From assembly GCF_016863195.1 (NCBI RefSeq), contig NZ_BOOK01000001.1, positions 1 through 64,000 of the forward strand: a stretch of DNA of 64,000 bases, given 5' to 3'. How positions within the stretch are numbered: position 1 is the first letter of the stretch; each line of letters begins with the position of its first letter. Positions 30,395-40,618 of the stretch are shown here, piece by piece. Position numbers and translations under genes: made by a program. The notes under the pieces were generated by a model. It saw nothing but the letters and a program-made list of their open reading frames with translations, was not told the DNA's origin and made no database searches. This DNA comes from Paraplanobispora takensis (GTDB taxonomy: Bacteria; Actinomycetota; Actinomycetes; Streptosporangiales; Streptosporangiaceae).

Positions 30395-31918
30395 TCACTT
30401 GACCGCGAGCACCTTCACCTCGTTCACCTGACCTCGGTATCTGCCCTGGTAGGTGGGGACCTCGGTGAACCAGATCAGCAGATAGCGGCCCTTCTTCGGA
30501 GAGTCGAGGGTGAAGGTCTTCTTGCCGCCCACGTCGGAGGTCTTGTCGACCACGTCGGTGCCGTCCACGCTCTTGGAGGAGCCGATCCGCAGCTCCACCG
30601 TGCCGCCCGAGGTGCCGCCGAAGTCGATCTGGACCTCCTTGACCTGGACGCTCTCCTTCATGTCGATCATCAGGCCGACACCGGTCTTCAGCCGGCCGAA
30701 GTCGGCCGAGTCGTAGGTCTCGGAGTGCCAGTCGGTGGAGGGCTTGCCGTCCACCGCGTCGGCCGCGCGCTTGTTCTGCTCGTCGTTGTCGCCCAGCGGG
30801 TCGAAGCCCGAGGCCGCCAGCGACTTCACCTCGCGGGTGGCCGACGGGGCCGAGGACGAGCTGGGCTTGGAGGTGGCGTCCGCGGGCGGCGTCCCGTTGT
30901 TGCCGAGGTTGCGGCCGAGTGTCCAGGCACCCAGCCCGACCGCGGTCATCACCAGCAGGACGACCACCACCATGGCCACCTTGCCGAGCACCCCGCCTCC
31001 TCCGGCCGGGGCCTGGTGGTGGTGATGGGGGTGGGTGATCGGCGTGACCGGGCGCTGCGCCGTGGGCGGCGCGACGTCCAGCCCTTCGGAGCGGGAGGCG
31101 GTCACCTGGGGCGCCGCCGGCGGCGGCACGGGCATGGGGGTGGGCCGGGGCACCGACTCCAGGGCCTCGGCGACCTCCGCGGGGGTCGTCAGCGGGGTCA
31201 GGCCGCGCCTGCTCTCGGACAGGATCGCCCGGCAGGTGATCGTGTCGAGATAGCCGGGGACACCGGCGGTGACCTGGCGCGGCGTGCAGAAGCGCCCGTC
31301 GTCGGTGGGCGCGACGGGCAGCCCGCAGGTGTCCTCGCCCGGCCAGTGGCCGGTCAGCCCGGCGTACAGCAGGCGGCCCAGGCCCTCGGCGTCGGCGCGG
31401 GAGGCGTCGGCGACCCGCATGTTGTCGTCGGCCACCCCGGCCAGGACGGCGTCGACCCCGAGGCCGAGCAGCTTGACCGTGCCGCCCGCCGTCCACACCA
31501 GGTGGTCGGGGGTCAGGCACAGATGCGGGATGCCGGCGTCGTGGGCGTGGGCCAGTGCCTCGGCGGCCTCGGCGACCAGGGCGGCGGCCCGCTCGGGCTC
31601 CAGGGATCCGGTGCCGACCAGGTCGGTCAGGGTGTCTCCGCTCACCCACTCGCTGACGACGTAGGAGTGCCCGTCGTCCTCGGTGGCGTCGAAGACCTGG
31701 GTCAGCCGGGGGTCGGTCAGCCTGCTGGCCGCGCGGGCGGCCGTCACGACCTCGTTCAGCCGGGGGAAGTCCGGGGCGAAGGTGTGGACGGCCACGGGGC
31801 GCGCGAGCACCTCGTCCATGGCCTTCCAGAGCGTGGCCCCGCCCGACTCGTGGACGCGGTCCTCGAGTCGGAACCTCGCGGCCAGCTTCGCGCCGGGCTC
31901 TATTGCGGAGGTGCTCAT
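30395..31918 (-). CDS. Membrane pseudokinase with C-terminal beta-sandwich (MurJ partner)
   Basis: 507 residues, ATG behind GGAGG. Residues about 15-260 resemble a Ser/Thr kinase, but the catalytic residues are missing: HLCLTPDHLV stands where HRDLKPxNI is expected, LLGLGVDA replaces DFG, and the lysine position reads VAVHTF. A His-rich segment, one membrane helix (about 300-322) and a discoidin-like domain (about 370-507, DWHSETYDSADFG, VQVKEVQIDFGG) follow. In mycobacteria the equivalent pseudokinase is fused to MurJ/MviN and recruits FhaA; here it is a separate gene next to murJ. Confidence 0.85.
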   Translation of the reverse strand: MSTSAIEPGAKLAARFRLEDRVHESGGATLWKAMDEVLARPVAVHTFAPDFPRLNEVVTAARAASRLTDPRLTQVFDATEDDGHSYVVSEWVSGDTLTDLVGTGSLEPERAAALVAEAAEALAHAHDAGIPHLCLTPDHLVWTAGGTVKLLGLGVDAVLAGVADDNMRVADASRADAEGLGRLLYAGLTGHWPGEDTCGLPVAPTDDGRFCTPRQVTAGVPGYLDTITCRAILSESRRGLTPLTTPAEVAEALESVPRPTPMPVPPPAAPQVTASRSEGLDVAPPTAQRPVTPITHPHHHHQAPAGGGGVLGKVAMVVVVLLVMTAVGLGAWTLGRNLGNNGTPPADATSKPSSSSAPSATREVKSLAASGFDPLGDNDEQNKRAADAVDGKPSTDWHSETYDSADFGRLKTGVGLMIDMKESVQVKEVQIDFGGTSGGTVELRIGSSKSVDGTDVVDKTSDVGGKKTFTLDSPKKGRYLLIWFTEVPTYQGRYRGQVNEVKVLAVK

Positions 31919-32113
31919 GAGTCCTCCGAGACTGGGAACGCGTCAGCGTCGCGCCCTGCGGGCACGCCGGGACGCCTCACACGATGCCGGGTGGATCCGC
32001 CCACGCCCTCCTGCTTCCATTAGCCGCATGTCACCACACGCGTCGCACCATGGTAGTGCCGCGGTGGTTCCACCCGCGTTCTCCTTCTCTGACGAACGAG
32101 CGAAACCTCTGGG

Positions 32114-33721
32114 TTACCGACGTACCCGCCCCGCCACCATTCCAACGAGCGAACTCACCTCGGGGATGCGCGTCCGGTGGGCCACCACCAGGTAGACGAG
32201 CATGCCCGCCCCGCCTCCGGCGGCGAGCATGATGGCCGCGCTGAGCGGGCTCAGGACGGTCAGCTCCTGTGTGAGCCAGAGCACACCCAGGGCGATCAGC
32301 GCGCCCGGGATCGCCGCCGTGTACATCCGCGACAGCCCGCCCGCCACCGTCCGCCCGTTCAGCCCGCCCGCGCGGCGCGAGGCCAGCGTCCAGGCCACCG
32401 CGGTGCCGGCGATGTAGGAGACGGTGAAGGAGAAGGCCAGCCCCATGACGACGTACTGCGCCGGCAGGAAACGGGCGACGGCGAGGCTGAGCGCGACGTT
32501 CACCAGCGTGTTGCCCATCCCGACGAAGGCGGGGGTGCGGGTGTCGCCGAAGGCGTAGAAGACCCGCAGCAGCAGCTGGAAGATCGAGAAGGGCACCAGC
32601 GCCACCCCGAAGACCTGCAGGACGTTGCCGATGTAGACGGCGTTGTCCAGGTCGTTGTTGCCCCAGGAGTAGATCAGCACGGTGACGGCGGGGCCGAGCA
32701 CCATCAGCAGCAGCCCCGCGGGCACCAGCAGCACCGAGACCAGGCGCACGCCCGAGGCGAACTCCTCGCGGACCGAGGCGAGTTCGCCCTCGGCGACCGA
32801 CCGGCTCATCCTGGGCAGCATCGCGGTGATCACCGAGACCGCGATGACCCCGTAGGGGAGCTGGAAGAGCTGGAAGGCGTTGGCGTAGGCCGTGGGTCCC
32901 CCGCCCGGGGCCTCGTCGCCCGCCCCGGAGGCCAGGTTGGTGGTGACCAGGAAGCCGAACTGGGTGATGGCGATGTAGAGGAAGGTCCAGGACGCGGCCC
33001 GGCCCATCTCGCCGAGCCTGGCCTCCCGCAGGCCGAAGCGCGGCCGGAAGCGGAACCCCACGCGGTGCAGGGAGATCATCAGCACCAGGCACTGGGCCGC
33101 GATGCCCGCGGTGGTGCCCAGGCCGAGCAGGGTGAGGTCGGCTTCGCTCACCCGGTCGACGTCCGCGCCCGCCTCGCCGGCCGTCAGGTAGTACAGGACC
33201 AGGACGCCGATCATCACGATGTTGTTCAGCACCGGCGCCCACATCGGGGCGGCGAAGCGGTCGCGGGTGTTCAGGATCGCCCCGGCGAGCGCGCCGATGC
33301 CGACGAAGGCGATCTGCGGCAGGACGAACCGGGCCAGGATGACCGCGACCTCGATCTTCCTGTCGCTCCAGCCGTCGTCGGTGTAGAGGCCGATCAGCGG
33401 CCGGGCGAGCAGCACCGCCACCACGGTGAGCAGCACCAGCGCGATCGTGCCCAGCGTCATCAGCCGCTGCTCGTAGGCCCGGCCGCCGTCGGGGTCCTCC
33501 TTCTGCCGCCGGACGATCATCGGGACCACGACGCTGCTGAGGACCCCGCCCAGCAGGAAGTCGAACAGGATGAACGGGATCGCGTTGGCGATGGTGTAGG
33601 CGTCGCCCATGTGGGCGCTGCTGAGGGCGGCCACGAGCACCGCGGTGCGGACGAAGCCGGTGACGCGGGAGGCCATCGTCCCCGCGGCCATGATGGCGCT
33701 GGCCCGCAGGAGCCTGCTCAT
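32114..33721 (-). CDS. murJ: Lipid II flippase MurJ (MviN)
   Basis: 535 residues with about 14 membrane segments. Family motifs: ASRVTGFVRTAVLVAALSS at the N-terminus, AYTIANAIPFILFDFLLGGV, and AFYAFGDTRTPAFVGMGNTL in the second half. It flips the lipid-linked peptidoglycan precursor. ATG start behind GGAAGGA. Unlike the mycobacterial protein it lacks a fused pseudokinase; that domain is the next gene in the same operon. Confidence 0.95.
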   Translation of the reverse strand: MSRLLRASAIMAAGTMASRVTGFVRTAVLVAALSSAHMGDAYTIANAIPFILFDFLLGGVLSSVVVPMIVRRQKEDPDGGRAYEQRLMTLGTIALVLLTVVAVLLARPLIGLYTDDGWSDRKIEVAVILARFVLPQIAFVGIGALAGAILNTRDRFAAPMWAPVLNNIVMIGVLVLYYLTAGEAGADVDRVSEADLTLLGLGTTAGIAAQCLVLMISLHRVGFRFRPRFGLREARLGEMGRAASWTFLYIAITQFGFLVTTNLASGAGDEAPGGGPTAYANAFQLFQLPYGVIAVSVITAMLPRMSRSVAEGELASVREEFASGVRLVSVLLVPAGLLLMVLGPAVTVLIYSWGNNDLDNAVYIGNVLQVFGVALVPFSIFQLLLRVFYAFGDTRTPAFVGMGNTLVNVALSLAVARFLPAQYVVMGLAFSFTVSYIAGTAVAWTLASRRAGGLNGRTVAGGLSRMYTAAIPGALIALGVLWLTQELTVLSPLSAAIMLAAGGGAGMLVYLVVAHRTRIPEVSSLVGMVAGRVRR

Positions 33722-33776
33722 TCGCGTCCTTCCGTTCGCCGTCCGATTGCTGGGTTCACTGCTTCAGACTCCGGGG

Positions 33777-35969
33777 TCAGGACTCGTTCCCGGCCGGGAC
33801 GGCGCTCTGCCGGGCCGGCACGGCCGCCGCGACGCGGCGCGCCCCCCGCCGGCGCAGGACGCGCATGACCACGGCGGCCAGCATCACCACGAGGGCGGCG
33901 CCCACGATCACCAGGGCGATCCCGGTGTAGCCGGTGGTGCGCACGGTCAGCTTGACCTTCTGGCCGTACTTGCGGCCGTCGTCGGTGGTGAGCTGGACCG
34001 TCACCGTGGCCTGGCCGCTGCCCTTGGAGGTCATCGGGATCCGGATGGTCTCGATCTGGTCGCTGAAGATGATCATCTCGTCCTTGTAGGGCTCGATCTT
34101 CAGCAGCTTGGGAGCCTGGGAGGTGACCTTCACCCTGACCCTGACCCCTCTGTCGCTCTTCAGCTCGTTGCGGACGCTGATCGGCACCTCGCCGTCCGTG
34201 CCGGCCAGCGTGCGGATCTGGGACAGCTCGCTGCCGGTGATCCAGACCTTCGCGATGTGGGCGTCGATCGTCTCCTGGACCCTCTCGACGTACGGCTTGG
34301 CGACCTCGGTCCTGTCCCGCCAGGCCGAGGAGGACAGCCGCAGCAGCGCCATGTCGAACGCGTCGAAGTCCTCGGCGACGGTGACGGCCGCGGTCAGGTC
34401 CGCGCGGGCGCCGACCCGCCTGACACTGCCCAAGTACTGCTTGCCGAGCTCCTCGCGCCGGTCCTGTTCGGCGTAGGCGAGGTCGCCCCGGGCCGTGGCG
34501 ACCTTCGCGGGCCGTACCTTGTCCAGGGGGGTGGGGCTCAGCCACGGCAGGCGCGAGGCCGTCTCCAGCAGTCCCGAGACGTAGGCCGGATCGGGGGACC
34601 AGCGCCGGGGCGGGACGACGACCACGGTCCTGGGCTCGGTGACCGGCTCGGCGCTGATCATCGCCGTCTCGGCGACGAACCGCTGCCGGTTGAGCTGGGC
34701 GGCGCCGGGGGCGGAGGTCACCGCGCCGAGGGTCTCGCTCAGCACGGCGTCGGCGACCAGCGCCTTGACCGGGCCGTTCACGCTGTGCACCGTCGCCACG
34801 GCGTCGGGGGTCGTCACCGGGGCGGCGGCCGTGGTCGTGCCGGTGGGAGTGGTGACGGCGGCCGGGGAGACCTGGGCGGGCAGGTTCACCGCGTCCAGCA
34901 GCACGGTTCTCACCCCGGCGGACGCGAGGAGGTCCAGGCCGTCGTAGTCGATCATCCCGTCGACCGGCCAGCCCACGTCGGTCGGGACGTCGCGGCCCAG
35001 GATCTCCTCGGCGACCTTCCCGGCGGTGGTCACGCCCGTCCCGGTGACGTCGTCCAGGCCGTTGTGGGCCAGGGCGGCCACGTCGGGGTCGGCGTAGGGG
35101 ACGGCCACGACGGGGACCTCGGCCAGCGCGGAGCGCAGGTCGTCGAGCCACTGCGCCGTGGCCGTGTCGCCGGGACGGCTGCGGCCCCTGCCCTCGGACC
35201 TCGACCAGTGCGTCCCGCCCATCGCCCGCGCGTCGTCGAGCAGGGCGGGGTCGACCATCCAGGTGAGGCCCTCGAAGGAGGAGGTGTCCTGGGCGAGCTT
35301 GAGCAGGTCGCCCAGGCGCTTTCCGGAGGTCAGGGAGGCGGGCAGGCTCTCGTCGAGGAAGGTGCCGTCGTCGGCCCGGCGCGGCTGGTCGATGAGGGGC
35401 AGCACCACCGACAGCCGGGTGCGCGGGACCTTGAGGTCGCGCGGCATGTAGGTGATGAAGGTGCGCTGGACGGCGACCTGCCGGCCCAGGGAGTCGATCA
35501 CCTCGATCATCAGCGGGTAGACGCCGAAGCGGGAGATGCCCAGCGCCCCCGGGGTGAAGGTGTACTCCCAGGCGGCCTCGCCCCCGGCCGGGACCGGCTG
35601 GGGGAGATAGCGCTCCGTCTGCCAGGCGCCCGGCTGGAAGCCCTGCCCGGTCAGATAGACGGCCATCTGGGCCCGCTGGGCGAACGGCTGCGAGGAGTAG
35701 TGCATCCGGGTCCGCAGGCCGTTCAGCGTCTCTGTGCCGGAGTTGACCACGGACCCGGAGACCTTGATCTCGTCGGCCGGCTCGCGGGCCACCTCCGGGC
35801 CGATCGACTCGATCACGACGTGCGTGGTCTGCCTGCTCTGCCGCTCGGCGGTGCCCGTCACTGTGCCGGCCGCGTTCGTCTGGGCGCTCGCCGAACCCGG
35901 AAGAGCCACGGCCGCGGGGAACAGCAGCGTGGCGGTGAGGACGGCGAGTGCCGCGGCCTTACGGATCAC
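33777..35969 (-). CDS. Secreted/membrane-anchored DUF6049 protein
   Basis: 730 residues with an N-terminal signal peptide (KAAALAVLTATLLFPAAVAL, cleavage near residue 30) and a C-terminal membrane helix (GIALVIVGAALVVMLAAVVM) followed by a basic tail. The ectodomain is mostly beta-rich and of unknown fold. It matches the mycobacterial Rv3909-type protein located upstream of mviN in the same order. Co-transcription with murJ (55-bp gap) suggests an envelope role, but no enzymatic motif is visible. The start is a GTG with no clear ribosome-binding site. Confidence 0.82.
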   Translation of the reverse strand: MIRKAAALAVLTATLLFPAAVALPGSASAQTNAAGTVTGTAERQSRQTTHVVIESIGPEVAREPADEIKVSGSVVNSGTETLNGLRTRMHYSSQPFAQRAQMAVYLTGQGFQPGAWQTERYLPQPVPAGGEAAWEYTFTPGALGISRFGVYPLMIEVIDSLGRQVAVQRTFITYMPRDLKVPRTRLSVVLPLIDQPRRADDGTFLDESLPASLTSGKRLGDLLKLAQDTSSFEGLTWMVDPALLDDARAMGGTHWSRSEGRGRSRPGDTATAQWLDDLRSALAEVPVVAVPYADPDVAALAHNGLDDVTGTGVTTAGKVAEEILGRDVPTDVGWPVDGMIDYDGLDLLASAGVRTVLLDAVNLPAQVSPAAVTTPTGTTTAAAPVTTPDAVATVHSVNGPVKALVADAVLSETLGAVTSAPGAAQLNRQRFVAETAMISAEPVTEPRTVVVVPPRRWSPDPAYVSGLLETASRLPWLSPTPLDKVRPAKVATARGDLAYAEQDRREELGKQYLGSVRRVGARADLTAAVTVAEDFDAFDMALLRLSSSAWRDRTEVAKPYVERVQETIDAHIAKVWITGSELSQIRTLAGTDGEVPISVRNELKSDRGVRVRVKVTSQAPKLLKIEPYKDEMIIFSDQIETIRIPMTSKGSGQATVTVQLTTDDGRKYGQKVKLTVRTTGYTGIALVIVGAALVVMLAAVVMRVLRRRGARRVAAAVPARQSAVPAGNES

Positions 35970-36015
35970 CGGGCGGCCAGGGGTCGGAAACGGCGCACGC
36001 CCGTAATGCTATGGC

Positions 36016-36537
36016 CTATCCGGCGAGCTGGACGGTCACCGCCTCATTCCTGGGCCGGGGCGGGGAGAGGTCGGCGACCTTTCCCGAGACGAGTTGCAGC
36101 AGGTCGGAGGCGCGGATGAGCAGCGCGGTGTGACGTTCGCCCGTCGGGGTGTGGACGAGCCCGGTGGTCTGGCCGAGCCGTTCGTCCACCAGCACGGTCA
36201 GCCCGTCGGGCAGCAGCAGCGGGCAGACCAGCCCCGCGGCGTAGTCGGTGGCGGAGTTGACGGTGAAGGCCGAAGCCGGGCGGACCCGGCGGGCGCCCAG
36301 GGTGGCGCCGATCCCGCCCGGCCGGGGCGGGTTGTCGACCGAGGAGACGACGGCCACCGGTTCGCGGCCGATCCGCGTGGTCACTTCGAAGACGGAGACG
36401 CCCACGCAGGTCGCGGGGTCCGCGGAGAGCACCTCTGGCAGCTCGTCGGCACACGTCAGTGCGCGTGGAAGGCGTACGATCTCATGATGGATCTGGTGCG
36501 CGAGGAGCCAGCGGTGGATCGCGAGGGCGTCCTTCAT
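36016..36537 (-). CDS. YbaK/EbsC-family aminoacyl-tRNA deacylase-like protein
   Basis: 173 residues, ATG start behind AAGGAGG. The YbaK fold is indicated by LAHQIHHEIVRLPRALTCAD, then CVGVSVFEVTT, and RVRPASAFTVNSATDYAAGL with PLLLPDGLTVLVDERL. Such proteins hydrolyse mischarged aminoacyl-tRNA (for example Cys-tRNA-Pro). The lysine and GxxxP active-site pattern of YbaK is not clearly conserved, so activity is uncertain. It is divergent from pcnA, in the place where mycobacteria have a Nudix (mutT4) gene. Confidence 0.75.
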   Translation of the reverse strand: MKDALAIHRWLLAHQIHHEIVRLPRALTCADELPEVLSADPATCVGVSVFEVTTRIGREPVAVVSSVDNPPRPGGIGATLGARRVRPASAFTVNSATDYAAGLVCPLLLPDGLTVLVDERLGQTTGLVHTPTGERHTALLIRASDLLQLVSGKVADLSPPRPRNEAVTVQLAG

Positions 36538-36657
36538 ATATGTCCTCCTTGCCTCGTCGCGCGGCTCCGTCCGGCCCTTGACCGACCGTAGCCTGGTGAT
36601 CGCTGCACGGCGTATCCCCAGCAGGGAACGTATCCCTAACCGAAGGACCTACCCGGT

Positions 36658-38094
36658 TTGTCCCTTTCAAATCTGACTGAGAGCCAGCGGCACGGCATGA
36701 GCGAGCTGTTCCGGAAGATCGCCCCGGTGGTCGACGAGCTCGGTGAGCTCTTCGCCGACCGGGGATACGAGATCGCCCTCGTGGGCGGTTCCGTGCGAGA
36801 TGTCCTTCTCGGCAGGATCGGCAACGACCTCGACCTGACCACGGACGCGCGTCCGGAGACGGTCCTGGAGCTCATCCGCGACTGGGCCGACTCCATCTGG
36901 ACGATCGGCATCGACTTCGGCACGGTCGGCGCGCGCAAGGGCAACTGGCTGCTGGAGATCACCACCTATCGCAGCGAGTCCTACGACCCCCGCTCGCGCA
37001 AGCCCGAGGTGATCTACGGCGACACGCTGGAGGGCGACCTCGCCCGCCGCGACTTCGCGGTCAACGCGATGGCGCTGCGGCTGCCGGGCCGTGAGTTCGT
37101 CGACCCGCACGGCGGCCTGGACGACCTGCACGCCAAGGTGCTGCGCACCCCCGGCCCGCCGGAGCGGTCCTTCGACGACGACCCGCTGCGGATGCTGCGC
37201 GCCGCCCGCTTCGCCAGCCAGCTCGGCTTCACCGTGGACCCCGCGACCTTCGCCGCGATGACCGCGATGGCCGACCGGATCGAGATCGTCTCGGCCGAGC
37301 GGATCCGCGAGGAGCTGGACAAGCTGATCTGCGGCGCCCACCCCCGCGAGGGCCTCGGGCACCTGGTCCAGTCGGGGCTCGCCGCGCACGTCCTGCCGGA
37401 GCTGCCCGGTCTCCGTCTGGAGATCGACGAGCACCACCGGCACAAGGACGTCTACGAGCACACGCTGATCGTGCTGGAGCAGGCCATCGACCTGGAGGAG
37501 AAGGGGCCCGACCGCATCCTGCGCTGGGCCGCGCTCATGCACGACGTGGGCAAGCCCAAGACCCGCCGCCACGAGCCCGGGGGCCGGGTCTCCTTCCACC
37601 ACCACGAGGTCGTCGGCGCCAAGATCACCAAGAAGCGGATGACGGAGCTGCGCTTCCCCAAGGACGTGGTGGCCGACGTCTCCCGCCTGGTCGAGCTGCA
37701 CCTGCGCTTCCACGGCTACGGCGGCGGCGAGTGGACCGACTCGGCCGTGCGCCGTTACGTGCGGGACGCCGGGCACCTGCTCGACCGCCTGCACAAGCTG
37801 ACCCGCGCCGACTGCACCACCCGCAACCGGCGCAAGGCCCAGGCCCTCTCGCGCACCTACGACCAGCTGGAAGAGCGCATCGCCCGGCTGGCCGAGGAGG
37901 AGGAGCTCGGCAAGATCCGCCCGGAGCTCGACGGCAACGAGATCCAGGAGATCCTCGGCGTCCCCCCGGGCCCGGTGATCGGGCGCGCCTACAAGTTCCT
38001 GCTCGACATGCGCATGGACGAGGGGATCATCGGCAAGGAGGCCGCCGCCGAGGCCCTGCGCGCCTGGGCGGAGGAGAACGGCATCCTCTCCTGA
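36658..38094 (+). CDS. pcnA: CCA tRNA nucleotidyltransferase
   Basis: 478 residues. The nucleotidyltransferase core has VGGSVRDVLLGRIGNDLDL (GGxVR and DxD), RRDFAVNAMALRL and DDPLRMLRAARFASQLG. A C-terminal HD domain is present (MHDVGKPKTRRHE, near residue 300). It adds or repairs the 3' CCA of tRNA, needed since tRNA-Ile above lacks encoded CCA. The start is TTG at 36658 behind AAGGA; an ATG at 36697 (MSELFRK) is an alternative. The order relative to the murJ cluster matches mycobacteria. Confidence 0.95.
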   Translation: MSLSNLTESQRHGMSELFRKIAPVVDELGELFADRGYEIALVGGSVRDVLLGRIGNDLDLTTDARPETVLELIRDWADSIWTIGIDFGTVGARKGNWLLEITTYRSESYDPRSRKPEVIYGDTLEGDLARRDFAVNAMALRLPGREFVDPHGGLDDLHAKVLRTPGPPERSFDDDPLRMLRAARFASQLGFTVDPATFAAMTAMADRIEIVSAERIREELDKLICGAHPREGLGHLVQSGLAAHVLPELPGLRLEIDEHHRHKDVYEHTLIVLEQAIDLEEKGPDRILRWAALMHDVGKPKTRRHEPGGRVSFHHHEVVGAKITKKRMTELRFPKDVVADVSRLVELHLRFHGYGGGEWTDSAVRRYVRDAGHLLDRLHKLTRADCTTRNRRKAQALSRTYDQLEERIARLAEEEELGKIRPELDGNEIQEILGVPPGPVIGRAYKFLLDMRMDEGIIGKEAAAEALRAWAEENGILS

Positions 38095-38121
38095 GCCCCT
38101 TCCCCGCCGGGGCCCTGCGCG

Positions 38122-38127
38122 TAGGGT
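38122..38127 (+). promoter_or_regulatory. -10 element for leaderless bioA
   Basis: TAGGGT lies 6 nt before the bioA GTG; no Shine-Dalgarno sequence is present. Transcription would begin at the start codon. Confidence 0.5.
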
Positions 38128-38133
38128 GGCGGC

Positions 38134-39360
38134 GTGGATGTGCTGAGTCTTGATCGGGACCATGTCTGGCATCCCTACGCCGCGGTTCCCCCCGCGGTGC
38201 CGGTGCACCGGGTGGTGCGGGCCGAGGGGGTACGGCTGACGCTCGCCGACGGGCGGGAGCTGGTCGACGGGATGTCGTCGTGGTGGGCGGCGATCCACGG
38301 CTACAACCACCCGCGCCTCAACCAGGCGGTCAGGGACCAGCTCGGGGACATGGCGCACGTCATGTTCGGCGGCCTGACCCACGAGCCCGCCGTACGGCTG
38401 GCGCACCGGCTCGCGGACATGACCGGCCTGCCGAAGGTGTTCCTGGCCGACTCCGGGTCGGTGGCCGTCGAGGTCGCGATCAAGATGGCGTTCCAGTTCA
38501 CCGGCAGGAGCCGCCTGCTGACGGTCAGGGGCGGCTACCACGGCGACACCTTCGGGGCGATGGCCGTGTGCGACCCGGTCAACGGCATGCACCACCTGTT
38601 CTCCGGGGCGCTCCCGCAGCACGTCTTCGCCCCTCGGCCGCCCGCGGAGTACGACGGGGACTATCTCGCGGAGCTGGCGGAGACGGTCGCCCGGCACGCC
38701 CACGAGCTGGCGGCGATCATCGTGGAGCCGGTCGTCCAGGGCGCGGGCGGCATGCACTTCTACCACCCGGCCTATCTGCGCGGGCTCCGGGAGCTGGCCG
38801 ACGAGCACGGCGTCCTGCTGATCGCCGACGAGATCGCCACCGGCTTCGGCCGTACCGGAGAGCTGTTCGGCTGCGACCACGCCGGGATCCGGCCCGACAT
38901 CATGTGCCTGGGCAAGGCGCTGACCGGCGGCTATCTCTCCCTGGCCGCGACGTTGTGCACCGGGCGGGTGGCCGAGGGCATCGGGGTGCTGATGCACGGG
39001 CCGACGTTCATGGGCAACCCGCTGGCCACGGCGGTCGCCGGGGCCTCGCTCGACCTGCTGGCCGAGCGGCCCTGGCGCGAGGAGGTCGCCTCGATCGGCA
39101 AGGGGCTGAGCGAGGGCCTGGCCGGGGTCGCCGGGCTCCCCGGGGTGAAGGACGTGCGCGTGCTGGGCGCGATCGGGGTGATCGAGACCGCTGCCCCCGT
39201 CGATGTCTCGAAAATTCAGGACATCGTGATGCGGCATGGCGTCTGGCTCCGGCCGTTCGGCCACCTGATCTACACCATGCCGCCCTACGGGATCGGCGAC
39301 GACCTGGAGCGGATCACCGCCGCTATGACGGCTGCGGTGCGGGCACTCGGCGCGGTGTGA
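38134..39360 (+). CDS. bioA: Adenosylmethionine-8-amino-7-oxononanoate aminotransferase
   Basis: 408 residues, GTG start. [19 protein letters not shown] is the BioA N-terminal signature, then [44 protein letters not shown] and the PLP Lys in [16 protein letters not shown]. It uses SAM as amino donor to make 7,8-diaminopelargonate in biotin synthesis. It stands alone, without bioB, bioD or bioF here. Its last 38 bp overlap the convergent MFS gene. Confidence 0.94.
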   Translation: MDVLSLDRDHVWHPYAAVPPAVPVHRVVRAEGVRLTLADGRELVDGMSSWWAAIHGYNHPRLNQAVRDQLGDMAHVMFGGLTHEPAVRLAHRLADMTGLPKVFLADSGSVAVEVAIKMAFQFTGRSRLLTVRGGYHGDTFGAMAVCDPVNGMHHLFSGALPQHVFAPRPPAEYDGDYLAELAETVARHAHELAAIIVEPVVQGAGGMHFYHPAYLRGLRELADEHGVLLIADEIATGFGRTGELFGCDHAGIRPDIMCLGKALTGGYLSLAATLCTGRVAEGIGVLMHGPTFMGNPLATAVAGASLDLLAERPWREEVASIGKGLSEGLAGVAGLPGVKDVRVLGAIGVIETAAPVDVSKIQDIVMRHGVWLRPFGHLIYTMPPYGIGDDLERITAAMTAAVRALGAV

Positions 39361-40612
39361 CGACGCGATAGAGCACCGCGCCGGCGATGTAGCCGGCGGT
39401 GATGAGGCCGAGCACGAGCAGCGACCGGCCGTTGGGCGGCAGCAGCAGCGCCGCCAGGGCGGCGGCCAGCACGTAGCTGCCGTTGAAGAGCATGTCGTAG
39501 ATCGAGAACGCGCGTCCCAGGTAGGCGTCCTCCACGTCGCGCTGGACCGCGGTGTCCGCGCAGATCTTGATGCTCTGCCCGGCGATGCCGAGCACGAAGC
39601 CGCCGACGGCGAAGCCCCACTGCTGGAACGGCGCGCACAGCGCGAACGTCAGGAGCCCCGCGGTGACGAGCATGACCGGGACCCACCGCTCGATGCCGAG
39701 CCGCTCGGTGGCCCACGGCGTGACGAGCACGGCCAGGAAGTAGCCCACCCCCGAGGTGGCGACCACCACGGTCACCGCGTTCAGCGCCTCCTCGGCGTTC
39801 TCGGCGAAGTAGTAGCGCGAGAGCATCACCAGCATCGCCGTGCACATGCCGTACATGAACCGGTGGGTGGCCATCGCGCCCATCGCCGCGGCGGCGGCCC
39901 GGTGGTGGACGATGTGCCGCGCGCCGTCGGCCAGGCCGCTCAGCACGTGGCGTACGGCCTCGCGGGCCTGGGGGAGGTTCGGGTCGTAGGCCGGGCCGAG
40001 GAGCTCGCGGCGCATCGTCCTGGCGATCAGCGCGCTGACGCCGAAGATGAGGCCGGAGACGACCATCAGCACGGCGATGCCGTGGTCGTCGGCGCCGAAG
40101 ATCTTCCTGAGCAGGAAGCCGACGCCCACGCCCACGAAGGTCAGCACGGTGCCCGAGGTGGGGGTGACCGCGTTGGCCACCATCAGCCGGTCGGACGGGA
40201 CGACGTGCGGGAGGGAGGCGCCGAGCGCGGCGAGGAAGAAGCGGTTCACACCGAGCACGCACAGCGCGGTGACGTAGAAGAGCCATTCGGGCGCGTCGAA
40301 GGCGAGCAGGGCCGCGGCCGCCAGCAGGAGCACACCTCGTATCAGCGGCGCGACGACCAGGATCTGCCGCCGGGACCAGCGGTCGATGAACACGCCCGCG
40401 AACGGCCCGAGGATGGAGTACGGCAGGAGCAGCACCGCCAGGCCCGAGGCGATCTGGGCGGCGCTGGTGCTGCGCTCCGGACTGAAGAAGGCCAGCCCGG
40501 CCACCGCGAACTGGAAGATCCCGTCGGAGAACTGCGAGACCAGGCGGGTGCTGTACAGCCGCCGGAAATCCCGCCCCCGCAGGACCACGCGCAGATCGGA
40601 TACGAATGACAC
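39323..40612 (-). CDS. MFS transporter
   Basis: 429 residues with about 12 predicted membrane segments. The N-terminal pattern [20 protein letters not shown] and [20 protein letters not shown] (the A-motif loop after TM2) place it in the major facilitator superfamily, exporter-like. Substrate unknown. The GTG start has TAGGCT 6 nt upstream and no ribosome-binding site, suggesting a leaderless transcript. The 3' end overlaps bioA on the other strand by 38 bp. Confidence 0.88.
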   Translation of the reverse strand: MSFVSDLRVVLRGRDFRRLYSTRLVSQFSDGIFQFAVAGLAFFSPERSTSAAQIASGLAVLLLPYSILGPFAGVFIDRWSRRQILVVAPLIRGVLLLAAAALLAFDAPEWLFYVTALCVLGVNRFFLAALGASLPHVVPSDRLMVANAVTPTSGTVLTFVGVGVGFLLRKIFGADDHGIAVLMVVSGLIFGVSALIARTMRRELLGPAYDPNLPQAREAVRHVLSGLADGARHIVHHRAAAAAMGAMATHRFMYGMCTAMLVMLSRYYFAENAEEALNAVTVVVATSGVGYFLAVLVTPWATERLGIERWVPVMLVTAGLLTFALCAPFQQWGFAVGGFVLGIAGQSIKICADTAVQRDVEDAYLGRAFSIYDMLFNGSYVLAAALAALLLPPNGRSLLVLGLITAGYIAGAVLYRVVTPRRVPAPQPS

Positions 40613-40618
40613 CCGATC

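Noticed and set aside
36667-39264. About 860-codon minus-strand frame opposite pcnA and bioA
   Set aside because: Shadow of two well-supported genes; composition typical of antisense in high-GC DNA.
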